From JAGOTP01 sp964415465 (GTDB lineage: Bacteria > Patescibacteriota > Patescibacteriia > 2-12-FULL-60-25), in NCBI GenBank assembly GCA_964415465.1, contig CAYQAL010000029.1, forward strand, positions 1 to 10,126: a stretch of DNA of 10,126 nucleotides, given 5' to 3'. Shown piece by piece: positions 1 to 7,360 of the stretch. Both the position numbers and the translations under genes were made by a program. The notes beneath the pieces are model-generated. The model ran no database searches and was not told where the DNA came from. It saw nothing but the letters and a program-made list of their open reading frames with translations. How positions within the stretch are numbered: position 1 is the first letter of the stretch; the number at the start of each line of letters is the position of its first letter.

Positions 1-2516
1 TTTACGGCTTCTTCGATCGTGATTTTTTCTGGGTCAATCGTTTTTGGGATGGTTGCGTTGGTTGTGCCGTATTTCACATAGGCACCGTAGCGACCGTCGT
101 GGACCGTGATATCCCCTTTGCCGTTTGGATACGCTCCAAGGCTGCGACCTGTGCTCTTCGCACGTCCGCCACGGCCTTTCTTGGGCTCGGCGAGTAAGGT
201 GAGGGCGCGATCAAGCGTAACCGTTAAGACGTCATCTTCCGCTTGAAGCGAGCGGAAATCGCCGTCATGAACGACGTAGGGGCCAAAACGACCTAAGCCA
301 GCGCGAATCTCTTTGCCAGACGTCGGGTGCGTTCCAAGGAGGCGAGGCAGTGACAAGAGGCCAAGCGCTTGCTCACGATTAAGCGTTTCAATCGCAACGG
401 ACTTTGGGATCGAAATGCGCTTTGGTTTGTCTTTCGATTTTGGATCTTCTGGATCTTCGCCGAGTTGAAGATACGGACCGTAACTTCCGGTGCGAAGATA
501 GATTTGCTTGCCGCTCGCTTCATCTACACCAAGCGTGGTTGGGCCTTGTTGGGCATGTGAAAGCAATTCAAGTAAACGGGCTGGAGTGATATCCCCTGGC
601 AACATGTCTGCTTCAATCGAGGCTTTGATTGGGGTGCCGTGTTCTGGATGAAGCCCTTCAAGATACGGACCAAAGCGTCCAATAAAGAACCGCATGTTGG
701 GCGCTGTCAGAATCTCAATGTGACGCGCATTTGTCGTTTCGTCTTTGCGCGTTCCTTCTTCTTCCACTTTGTGCGCAAGACCGGTTGGTCCGTGGTAGAA
801 GGCTTTCAGATATTCAAGCCAGTCAGCGTGCCCCGTGGCGATTTGGTCGAGCTCGTCTTCCATCTTGGAGGTGAACGCGATTTGCACGAGGTCAGGGAAG
901 GAGCGCTCGAGGTATTGCACGACTGCGAAGCCAGTAAAGGTTGGGGCCAAGACGCTGCTCACTTTTTTTACGTAGACTCGTCCAACGAGCGTTGCGATGG
1001 TTGCCGCATAGGTACTTGGACGACCGATGCCTTCTTTTTCCATGAACTGAACCAAGCCAGCTTCACTATAGCGACCAGGTGGTTTGGTTTCGTGGATCTT
1101 TGGATCAACCGCTACGCACTGTGGTGTCATCCCTTCTTTCAGTGCTGGGAGAGGACGTTCCTGATCGGTGAGCGCTTCATCGGTATCTTCTTTGCCTTCC
1201 ACGTACGCGCGCAAGAACCCAGGAGACACGATGCGCATGCCGTTCGCTTGGAATACGGCGCCTTCCGCCGCATCGATCGTGATTTGCGACTGCATGAGTG
1301 TGGCATCCGGCATTTGGCTTGCCATGGCACGCATCCAAATGAGTTCGTAGAGTTCCCGCTCTTCGCCACGAACATCGAGCTCGCTCGGAGGAGTGAACGA
1401 CAAGCTCGGACGAATGGCTTCGTGCGCCTCTTGAGCGCCTTTGGCAGTCGAAGCATGGCTCCGAGGGCTCTCCGGGACAAACTCGGCCCCAAATCGATCC
1501 TGAATGCGCGAACGGATGCTTTGAACGGCTTCCTGCGACAAGACCGTTGAATCGGTACGCATGTAGGTGATGTGCCCCTGTTCGTACAGTTTCTGGGCGA
1601 TCGACATGCTTTCCTTTGAAGAGAGGCCAAGCTTGCGGTTGGCTTCTTGTTGGAGAGTCGAGGTCGTGAACGGCGCCGGCGCTTTGCGGGTCGTCTGCTT
1701 TTCCTGCACTTCACGCACGGTCCACGTTCCTTTTTTGCAAGCTTCTGCAATCGCTGTTGCTTGTGCTTCATCGAGAACGACGACACCCGACGTTTTGTTG
1801 AGCTCACCGGTGTTTTCATCGAAGTGTTTTCCACTCGCGACAACCGCATCTTTCACACGAACCAGCTTGGCTTCAAAGTTCGTCTTCTCTGATTCAAGCG
1901 TTGCAACGGCATCCCAATAGGTTGCCTTCTTGAAGCGCATACGCGCGCGCTCGCGATCAACGATGGCTTTCAAGACAACCGATTGCACGCGGCCAGCCGA
2001 CAAGCCGTACGCAATACGCTTCCAGAGAACAGGGGAAACGGTGTAGCCCACCAAGCGATCCAAAATACGACGCGTTTCTTGAGCACGCACTAAGCGTTCA
2101 TCCAGTTCGCGTGGATGGGCAATAGCTTTCTCAATAGCGGGCTTCGTAATTTCGTGGAACACCATCCGCTTCACTGGAACCTTTGGTTTCAAGACTTCTA
2201 ACAAGTGCCAACTAATGCTCTCTCCTTCACGGTCTTCATCAGTTGCCAAATAGACGTCCTCCGCCTCTTTCAGTGCGGCCTTTAATTCCGTGACCGTTTT
2301 CTTTTTGGTTGGGGAAACGATATAGAGTGGCTCAAAGGTGTCTGGATCAACGCCAAGCTTGCCTTGCGGTGTTTTTTTCAACGCTTCTGGAACGTCAGCA
2401 GATGAGGCTGGCAGATCGCGGATATGACCCATTGAGGCCAAGACGGTATAGTCTTTTCCCAGGTATTTACGGATCGTTTTGGCTTTGGTGGGGGACTCGA
2501 CGATAACGAGGTGCAT
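1..2516 (-). CDS. topA: DNA topoisomerase I (type IA), C-terminus cut by window edge
   Basis: Type IA topoisomerase that relaxes negatively supercoiled DNA by cutting and passing single strands. I read 838 codons without a stop from the ATG at 2516 to the left edge. The Toprim domain opens the protein (HLVIVESPTKAKTI, residues 2-15; metal-binding DEDREGE at 93-99). SPVLWKRIAYGLSAGRVQS follows in the central part, then the catalytic tyrosine Y318 in ITYMRTDST, close to Y319 of E. coli TopA. The GLVQFMEKEGIGRPSTYA block of the family is present. The C-terminus has four repeats of about 65 residues starting with G-x-[FY]-G-[PA]-Y at residues 613, 677, 742 and 808. No cysteine-rich zinc ribbon is seen, unlike the E. 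coli enzyme. Few residues should be missing, since the last repeat is well under way at the edge. It is the last visible gene of the leftward cluster, 48 nt after dprA, an adjacency seen in many bacteria, and probably has its own promoter. No Shine-Dalgarno sequence precedes the ATG. Confidence 0.97.
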   Translation of the reverse strand, partial: MHLVIVESPTKAKTIRKYLGKDYTVLASMGHIRDLPASSADVPEALKKTPQGKLGVDPDTFEPLYIVSPTKKKTVTELKAALKEAEDVYLATDEDREGESISWHLLEVLKPKVPVKRMVFHEITKPAIEKAIAHPRELDERLVRAQETRRILDRLVGYTVSPVLWKRIAYGLSAGRVQSVVLKAIVDRERARMRFKKATYWDAVATLESEKTNFEAKLVRVKDAVVASGKHFDENTGELNKTSGVVVLDEAQATAIAEACKKGTWTVREVQEKQTTRKAPAPFTTSTLQQEANRKLGLSSKESMSIAQKLYEQGHITYMRTDSTVLSQEAVQSIRSRIQDRFGAEFVPESPRSHASTAKGAQEAHEAIRPSLSFTPPSELDVRGEERELYELIWMRAMASQMPDATLMQSQITIDAAEGAVFQANGMRIVSPGFLRAYVEGKEDTDEALTDQERPLPALKEGMTPQCVAVDPKIHETKPPGRYSEAGLVQFMEKEGIGRPSTYAATIATLVGRVYVKKVSSVLAPTFTGFAVVQYLERSFPDLVQIAFTSKMEDELDQIATGHADWLEYLKAFYHGPTGLAHKVEEEGTRKDETTNARHIEILTAPNMRFFIGRFGPYLEGLHPEHGTPIKASIEADMLPGDITPARLLELLSHAQQGPTTLGVDEASGKQIYLRTGSYGPYLQLGEDPEDPKSKDKPKRISIPKSVAIETLNREQALGLLSLPRLLGTHPTSGKEIRAGLGRFGPYVVHDGDFRSLQAEDDVLTVTLDRALTLLAEPKKGRGGRAKSTGRSLGAYPNGKGDITVHDGRYGAYVKYGTTNATIPKTIDPEKITIEEAV
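93..680 (-). repeat. Four tandem TopA C-terminal repeats (protein level)
   Basis: Four copies of a topoisomerase C-terminal repeat lie within topA. Each is anchored by G-x-[FY]-G-[PA]-Y: GRFGPYL (residue 613), GSYGPYL (677), GRFGPYV (742) and GRYGAYV (808). Spacing is 64, 65 and 66 residues. Between anchors there are characteristic segments such as SLPRLLGTHPTSGKEI and IPKTIDPEKITIEEAV. In the family, modules of this kind replace zinc ribbons and contribute to DNA binding and processivity. The last copy runs past the given left boundary to the window edge. Confidence 0.8.
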
Positions 2517-2528
2517 AGGGATGGGGCT

Positions 2529-2557
2529 AGTGTACTGATGCGCGTGGAGTGTGACAA
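2529..2557 (-). promoter_or_regulatory. Putative topA promoter with very short leader
   Basis: On the minus strand TTGTCA (2557-2552; 5 of 6 match to TTGACA) is followed after exactly 17 nt by TACACT (2534-2529; 4 of 6 match to TATAAT). The element lies wholly in the 48-nt gap between the dprA stop and the topA ATG. Only 12 nt separate the -10 from the ATG, so a transcript starting about 7 nt downstream would have a leader of about 6 nt. It may let topA be transcribed separately from the upstream genes. Prediction from sequence only. Confidence 0.45.
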
Positions 2558-2564
2558 ATGTGGC

Positions 2565-3659
2565 TTAACTACGCCCCCACGCTTGGTTAGGGAGGCGAAC
2601 AACCAATTGTTTGAGCTCCAACATACTCAAGGCTTGGTTGATTCGTCCAATCGACCAGTCAATGAGACGGGTGAGTTCGTCAGCGGTTTGCGGGGCGGTA
2701 AGCTGTTCGTAGAGCGCGCGTTCATCGCCGCTGAGCGGGAGGTCGAGTTGGGCCTGCGTGCAGGTTTCGACCCGATCTAAATGAAGCGCATCGAAGATGT
2801 CACGTGAGTCCGCACATAGGCGCGCCCCGCAGCGGATGAGTTGGTGTGTCCCCGCCGATTTATCCGACCAAATTGAACCAGGAACCGCCAACACTTCTCG
2901 TCCAGCTTCGAGCGCGGCGGTGGCTGTAATAAGTGTGCCGCTATCGGTGGCTGCTTCTATTACAACTACGGCTTGTACCATGCCAGCGATGATCCGGTTT
3001 CGAACCGGAAACGATTCGGGTCGTGGTTTTCGCCCGGGCGGTGATTCGGACAAGATCCCACCGCCTTGTTTGAGAATCCGTTCGGCTAAGCCTCTATTGT
3101 GCGCCGGATAAATCGTTTGCGCATCTACACCGGAACCGAGTACGGCGCATGTATACGCCTTATGAGCCAGCGCGAGTGCATGCGCGTTGCCATCAGTTCC
3201 CCAAGCGAGTCCTGAGATCACGGGCACGCCCTGATCTACGACGGGTGCGAGCAACCGTTCGAGTGCTTGCGCGCCGTAGTCCGTTGGAGCGCGCGTGCCA
3301 ACAACGGCAACGCAGGGCACGGCTGGTGGAAGCGTTCCACGCACAAACAACACTTGAGGTGGGTCAAAGATCGTCGTAAGCGGAATGGGATACTCTTCAT
3401 CGCTAGGCACGACAATCCGAATACCTTCGGTGACCAGTTGTTCTTCAAATTTCTCCAAGTGAAAGCGCAATCGCCAGGTATGAAGTCGTTGCTGGAGGAG
3501 TTCACTTAACCCAGCTCGTGCGTAGAGTTCACGCGAGCCATACCATACGTCTTCTGCCGTGGCCTTTTGCTCTAACAAGCGTCGGATGGTGCCGGCGCCC
3601 ACGCCTTCACAACTAGCGATCGCTCCCCAGAGGAGTCGTTGAATCGGAGACAGAGTCAT
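2565..3659 (-). CDS. dprA: DNA-processing protein DprA (Smf)
   Basis: DprA binds incoming single-stranded DNA during natural transformation and loads RecA on it; it acts in the cytoplasm. The 364-residue protein is of normal length. An N-terminal helical (SAM-like) part (about 1-75) is followed by the Rossmann-type DprA domain (about 85-290) with VVGTRAPTDYG (119-129), SGLAWGTDGNAH (149-160), SESPPG (204-209), FPVRNRIIAGM (217-227) and SGTLITATAALEAGREVLAVPG across 240-261. A C-terminal winged-helix region (about 300-358) resembles the DML1-like domain. The start at 3659 is supported because the N-terminal helix (IQRLLWGAIASCEGVGAGTI) begins straight after the methionine, as in homologues; this makes the first 47 nt overlap the end of pth in another frame. 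The stop is TAA. SGLAWGTD replaces the more usual SGLA-R/Y-GID, at a variable position. In this kind of organism it would work with a type IV pilus or Com uptake apparatus, which is not in the window. Confidence 0.96.
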   Translation of the reverse strand: MTLSPIQRLLWGAIASCEGVGAGTIRRLLEQKATAEDVWYGSRELYARAGLSELLQQRLHTWRLRFHLEKFEEQLVTEGIRIVVPSDEEYPIPLTTIFDPPQVLFVRGTLPPAVPCVAVVGTRAPTDYGAQALERLLAPVVDQGVPVISGLAWGTDGNAHALALAHKAYTCAVLGSGVDAQTIYPAHNRGLAERILKQGGGILSESPPGRKPRPESFPVRNRIIAGMVQAVVVIEAATDSGTLITATAALEAGREVLAVPGSIWSDKSAGTHQLIRCGARLCADSRDIFDALHLDRVETCTQAQLDLPLSGDERALYEQLTAPQTADELTRLIDWSIGRINQALSMLELKQLVVRLPNQAWGRS

Positions 3660-4233
3660 GTTTAACCCCGTTCCATAGATTCATGGCTCGTGTCAACCCG
3701 TCTTTTGCCCAGCACTCAATCGCGTCTGAGCTTCGTTTGAAAAGTTCTTCATATTTCGCTTGTTCTTCGCTGCTAAATCGTTCCAAGACATAGTCTTTCG
3801 ATGAACGTGGCGCAGGCGGGCGGCCAATGCCCATGCGCAGGCGTGCAAATTGCATGGTGCCGGTTTGCTCGTAGATCGATCCAACGCCATTATGTCCGCC
3901 GGCATTTCCTCCATCACGGAAGGCAAATGTTCCTAAGGGGAAATCCAATTCATCTTGGACGATCAAAATTTGGGTCAACGGAATCTTAAAATACTGGGCA
4001 ATCGCTTGAACAGCGCGCCCTGATTCATTCATGTAAGTTGTTGGGAGAGAGAGCAGCGCTTGCGTTTGGTCGATCCGGATGTCAGCGAGTAACGTGTGCA
4101 AGCTCCGTTCTTCGCGAAAACTCGATTGGTAGCGCTTCGCGAGCGCTTCTACGGCAAGCCAGCCTAAATTATGGCGCGTGCGCGCGTATTCTTGACCAGG
4201 GTTGCCTAAGCCAACGATCAAATATTTGGACAT
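3613..4233 (-). CDS. pth: Peptidyl-tRNA hydrolase
   Basis: Pth cleaves the ester bond of peptidyl-tRNA released from stalled ribosomes and so recycles tRNA. The 206-residue frame begins YLIVGLGNPGQEYARTRHN, with N11 and catalytic H21. N69 (TTYMNESG), D94 (VQDELDFPLG) and N115 (GGNAGGHNGVGS) correspond to the conserved N68, D93 and N114 of the E. coli enzyme. GIGRPP and the DYVLERF segment are also typical. The family normally ends soon after the helix containing AMNLWN; here about 20 further residues (VKHDSVSDSTTPLGSDR and neighbours) run into the dprA reading frame, giving a 47-nt overlap. The ATG is 3 nt after the TAG stop of der, with no Shine-Dalgarno sequence, so translation may depend on coupling to der. 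Confidence 0.97.
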   Translation of the reverse strand: MSKYLIVGLGNPGQEYARTRHNLGWLAVEALAKRYQSSFREERSLHTLLADIRIDQTQALLSLPTTYMNESGRAVQAIAQYFKIPLTQILIVQDELDFPLGTFAFRDGGNAGGHNGVGSIYEQTGTMQFARLRMGIGRPPAPRSSKDYVLERFSSEEQAKYEELFKRSSDAIECWAKDGLTRAMNLWNGVKHDSVSDSTTPLGSDR

Positions 4234-4236
4234 GGG

Positions 4237-5760
4237 CTACTGATACTTCTGACGACGACGTGTCTGGTTGACCAAGACTTTCTTCTCGCGAATCTTTCCA
4301 GCCACGGCTTCCATGCCTGGGCCGAAGACGTTACGCGCCTTATCAGATTTTGCGACTGGTAAGTTACGTACCTTCGTAATGATTGGCGTACCTGTGAAGT
4401 GGAACTTATCACGCAACCGCTTTTCGAAAAATTTCAACCAATTGTTATGGATGCTGTCTTTTTCTCCATGAACCGTCATGAGGAAGGTTGGTGGTTCATG
4501 ATCAACTTGGGCGACATCGTAAATACGTGGAGATTTTGGTCCGTACGAAGTCAGCGGTTTCATGGTCTTGATACACGCCTTCAACAAGCGATTGATGGCG
4601 TTGTAATCGATGTGACGCTTACGTTCTTCCTGAATCTTGAGGGCGTTTTCTAAGAGAGCGCCCATGCGTTGCTTCTTGAGCGCGCTCACGAAAATCATGG
4701 GAGCCCAATTCAAGAATGGGAAAAGCGAGCGCACGAGCACTTCAAATTTTTCTGAGGTGTGCGTGTCCTTGGCTGGAATTAAATCCCATTTGTTGGCTAC
4801 AAGAATCACGCCTTTTGCCCGCTCGGCCAGGTAGCCGGCGAGTGCGCGGTCTTGGGCGGTAGGGTCTTCGCTCGCATCAAACACCAGGAACGCGACGTCA
4901 CAGGCATCAATCGCGGCCATGTTGCGCTGAACGCCGGCTTCTTCGATATCGGTACGAAGGGATGCATTACGACGCATTCCGGCGGTATCGATCAGCGTGA
5001 TGCGATGACCTTTAAATTCGAGCTCTGTGTCTTGTGGCTCGCGCGTCGTGTGTGCGACAGGGGAGACGATAACACGCTGTTCACCCAGGATCGCATTCAC
5101 GAGCGACGACTTGCCTACATTGGGACGGCCAACGATCGCGATCTTAAGGCGCTCGTCACGCTTGGCGTCGAGTGGCGGAACGCCGCGAGCATCAAGTTCT
5201 TTGACGACGAGGTCGAGCAAGTCGCCAACGCCTAATCCTGTGTTTGCACTGACCGGATGGATCTGATTCAGATGAAGCGTGAAAAATCCCGGATCGGTGG
5301 ATGAAGCGAAGTCCTTCATCGTGTCGACTTTGTTTACGAGGAGCCAAATATCTTTTTTGTGGTGCTTGCGAACGAAATCAGCGAGCTCGCGATCTTGGGG
5401 GAGGGGGCCGCTCTTGCCGTCAACGACGAACAAGACGAGGTCGGCGTCTTTGATCGCGTGAAGCGACTGCTCTTTGATTTGGTCGCCGACGTTGTTTGGT
5501 TCGGTATCCATTCCGCCTGTGTCAACACAGGTGAATTCACGACCTTGCCAAATGACAATGCCATGCTTGCGATCGCGAGTCGTGTGTGCGTCTTCACTTA
5601 CCAAAGCATGACCGCTTTCGGTAAAGCGGTTCCAGAGGCTTGATTTGCCGACGTTTGTGCGTCCAACGAGGGCAACGCGCGGGAGCCGGGCGGCTGGCGC
5701 GGCCGGTTCGGCGGCAGGGGTAACTTGGTCGTCGAGGCCGATGTCCAGGCTAAATTTCAT
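4237..5760 (-). CDS. der: Ribosome assembly GTPase Der (EngA), tandem G domains
   Basis: Essential GTPase for maturation of the large ribosomal subunit. The 507-residue protein has the Der hallmark of two G domains in tandem and a C-terminal KH-like domain. G domain 1: GRTNVGKSS (33-41), HTTRD (59-63), DTGG (80-83), NKVD (143-146), SAN (171-173). G domain 2: GRPNVGKSS (211-219), HTTRE (237-241), DTAG (258-261), NKWD (323-326), SAL (359-361). The KH-like part covers about 380-480 and the basic tail ends TRRRQKYQ. The first domain is preceded by an Ala/Pro-rich extension of about 27 residues. Oddities are a histidine before TTR in both G2 loops, where G-[TV]-TRD is usual, and glutamate instead of aspartate in the second one. 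The ATG lies 3 nt after the stop of the LCP gene; the TAG stop is 3 nt before pth. No Shine-Dalgarno sequence is seen. Identity is certain; the consequence of the G2 changes is unknown. Confidence 0.97.
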   Translation of the reverse strand: MKFSLDIGLDDQVTPAAEPAAPAARLPRVALVGRTNVGKSSLWNRFTESGHALVSEDAHTTRDRKHGIVIWQGREFTCVDTGGMDTEPNNVGDQIKEQSLHAIKDADLVLFVVDGKSGPLPQDRELADFVRKHHKKDIWLLVNKVDTMKDFASSTDPGFFTLHLNQIHPVSANTGLGVGDLLDLVVKELDARGVPPLDAKRDERLKIAIVGRPNVGKSSLVNAILGEQRVIVSPVAHTTREPQDTELEFKGHRITLIDTAGMRRNASLRTDIEEAGVQRNMAAIDACDVAFLVFDASEDPTAQDRALAGYLAERAKGVILVANKWDLIPAKDTHTSEKFEVLVRSLFPFLNWAPMIFVSALKKQRMGALLENALKIQEERKRHIDYNAINRLLKACIKTMKPLTSYGPKSPRIYDVAQVDHEPPTFLMTVHGEKDSIHNNWLKFFEKRLRDKFHFTGTPIITKVRNLPVAKSDKARNVFGPGMEAVAGKIREKKVLVNQTRRRQKYQ

Positions 5761-5763
5761 AGG

Positions 5764-7254
5764 TTACTTCAGAGGAGTATTCAGGAGAGGATAGCTGGCT
5801 TCGCCTAAAATGACAAAAAAGTCGATATCTGGGCCGGAGGGCTTCTCGGCGGCGAGTCCATCCGTTGGCCGGATCATTTCGGGTTGGTTGAGCGAAACCA
5901 CGGCCTGCAGAGATCGTTTTAAGGCAGCTAATTCGTCGGGTTTTTTGCCTTGACTCAGGTCAAAAATGACGGTTTCTTCGTAGCCACGGCGAACAGCGTT
6001 ACCGAAGGATTTAATCTCATAGCCATTCTTTTCGAGTTTGGCGGCCATTTGGGCGGCAAAGCCGGTGCGGGTTGTTCCATTCCGGACCTCAATCTTTGGG
6101 CGGACAGCAACAGCGGCTGGAAGGGAGGTGGTGGAAGTGGAGGCTGCTAGTTCGGCAGTTGAGGTCGCTTCCTTAAATGGGTTAGCAGCCAATGCGCGAA
6201 TATCAGACCAATCTGGGTTACGAGGGAACAGCATGAAGGCGCCGTTCACGTTGGCGGCGACTAGCTCCTTCCCCGGCTCGTCGGTTAATACCTGAAGGTT
6301 CACCCGATCACTTGAGAAATCTTTCAAGAGAGGAGCGAGCGCCAATGCGTTCCAAGGGGTGAAGTCGGTTTGGATATGGTTGGTGATAGCGGTGTACAGA
6401 TTCGCGAGCGCACGATGATCGGTGAGTGTCCCAAGCGAGAGTAGCTTGTTTCGAACGGCCATGATCACGATCTGCTGACGGCGGCTGCGGGCAAAGTCGC
6501 TGCCCTCGCCGTTGTTTCCGTGACGCGAGCGGGCGTAGATGAGCGCCGTCTTGCCATCCATGGTTTGTACGCCTTTCTTAAAGGACACAGTCATCCATTT
6601 CTTGTCAGCCGTAGGATATTGATAGTCTGTGAAGCTCCGTTCGACGTTTACTTGAATGCCACCTAACGCATCGACGAATTTTGCAAAGCCAGCGAAGTCA
6701 ATCTTAATGACATGATCAATTGGTTGTTCGAGGAGTGTCGAAAACGCTTCCGCGGTACGCTTTGCGCCTTCGCCTGGATGATCTTGTTCGAAATAGGCGT
6801 TGACGGCGTTGATCTTTTCAAAGCGCCCGCCGCCCAGTGGGTAGGCGGTGTCGCGCGGAATCGACAGCATGCCGACCCGTTTTTCTTTGAGGTCAATCGA
6901 GGCCAAGATAATGGTATCCGTGAGTTGAGAGCCTTCATGACCCTCGCCACCAACGCCGAGCAGCAGCACGTTCATGCGGTCTTTCTGTGCTTGCTCTTGG
7001 CTGGTTGGGTTGGTTTCGTCAGGTACACCAATCACTCGTTCGACGTGGGAGATAAGCGGCAAACGTTGAATCTCTTGAATGATGCTCGTCCCACGCGAAC
7101 TGGCGCGGTAGGAGGCGGTTGCGCCGGCGGCAGACAGGAGTCCAACGACAACGGAAAAGACGACGGTCAAAATAATCGTCTGACGTGACACGGATCGTTC
7201 GCTCCGAGCGATGAAATTCGTGGACAGGGGATCGGGCTTACGGAACGAAAGCAT
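5764..7254 (-). CDS. LytR-CpsA-Psr (LCP) family protein with C-terminal LytR_C domain
   Basis: LCP proteins are membrane-anchored enzymes that transfer lipid-linked glycopolymers to peptidoglycan or other acceptors outside the membrane. The 496-residue protein has a cytoplasmic basic N-terminus, one membrane helix (about 26-47) and an LCP domain (about 93-270). It shows MNVLLLGVGG (94-103), TDTIILASID (112-121, with D113), SIPRDT (131-136, with R134), KINAVNAY (147-154), DHVIKIDFAGFAKFVDALGG (180-199) and YARSRHGNNGEGSDFARSRRQQ (240-261). The last contains the Arg/Asp/Arg residues expected to bind pyrophosphate and metal. A Ser/Thr/Ala-rich linker (about 361-383) leads to a LytR_C-type domain starting KIEVRNGTTRTGFA (386 onward). 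It is the first gene of the leftward cluster and diverges from the gene at 7361. The acceptor and polymer cannot be told from sequence, so no gene symbol is given. Confidence 0.93.
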   Translation of the reverse strand: MLSFRKPDPLSTNFIARSERSVSRQTIILTVVFSVVVGLLSAAGATASYRASSRGTSIIQEIQRLPLISHVERVIGVPDETNPTSQEQAQKDRMNVLLLGVGGEGHEGSQLTDTIILASIDLKEKRVGMLSIPRDTAYPLGGGRFEKINAVNAYFEQDHPGEGAKRTAEAFSTLLEQPIDHVIKIDFAGFAKFVDALGGIQVNVERSFTDYQYPTADKKWMTVSFKKGVQTMDGKTALIYARSRHGNNGEGSDFARSRRQQIVIMAVRNKLLSLGTLTDHRALANLYTAITNHIQTDFTPWNALALAPLLKDFSSDRVNLQVLTDEPGKELVAANVNGAFMLFPRNPDWSDIRALAANPFKEATSTAELAASTSTTSLPAAVAVRPKIEVRNGTTRTGFAAQMAAKLEKNGYEIKSFGNAVRRGYEETVIFDLSQGKKPDELAALKRSLQAVVSLNQPEMIRPTDGLAAEKPSGPDIDFFVILGEASYPLLNTPLK

Positions 7255-7261
7255 GTTCAGC

Positions 7262-7289
7262 AGTCTACCATGCTCAGTCCTTGAAACAA
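7262..7289 (-). promoter_or_regulatory. Putative promoter of the leftward gene cluster (leaderless)
   Basis: On the minus strand TTGTTT (7289-7284; 3 of 6 match) is followed after 16 nt by TAGACT (7267-7262; 4 of 6 match to TATAAT). The trinucleotide TGG directly before the hexamer forms an extended -10 element. Only 7 nt lie between the hexamer and the ATG at 7254, so transcription should start at, or one base before, the start codon and give a leaderless mRNA. An upstream in-frame ATG is excluded because it is followed at once by a stop. Confidence 0.4.
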
Positions 7290-7337
7290 CCCCTCTTGGA
7301 ATGTGGATGAACGCGGCTACAAGACGGAAAACAGATG

Positions 7338-7346
7338 TGATACACT
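7338..7346 (+). promoter_or_regulatory. Putative extended -10 promoter of the VirB6/TrbL-like gene
   Basis: TGATACACT contains TG-n followed by TACACT (7341-7346), an extended -10 element with the same hexamer as the one before topA. No convincing -35 lies 16-18 nt upstream, as is common for extended -10 promoters. The hexamer is 14 nt from the ATG at 7361, so the leader would be about 7-8 nt, too short for a Shine-Dalgarno sequence, and none is seen. Confidence 0.38.
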
Positions 7347-7360
7347 CAGCTCCAGTTGTT

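Noticed and set aside
639..1550. Open frame of 303 codons on the plus strand
   Set aside because: It lies opposite the topA coding region, where the Toprim-type enzyme motifs including the active-site tyrosine read through in the minus-strand frame. Its translation has no recognisable domain.
1139..1849. Open frame of 236 codons on the minus strand in another frame of topA
   Set aside because: It is very rich in Arg, Lys and Ser, typical of an off-frame reading, and it overlaps the conserved catalytic region of TopA in the correct frame.
2517..2564. Possible terminator between dprA and topA
   Set aside because: I find no stem-loop with a following T-run on the minus strand in this gap; a promoter explains it better.
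3616..5576. GCGATCGC octamers (3616-3623 and 5569-5576), as in the cyanobacterial HIP1 element
   Set aside because: Only two exact copies were noticed, both inside coding sequence rich in GATC and CGATC codon combinations, and nothing else suggests a cyanobacterium.
7281..7289. TTGAAACAA short inverted repeat as a possible operator
   Set aside because: Three-base arms are too short to mean anything, and the sequence overlaps the predicted -35 of the leftward promoter.
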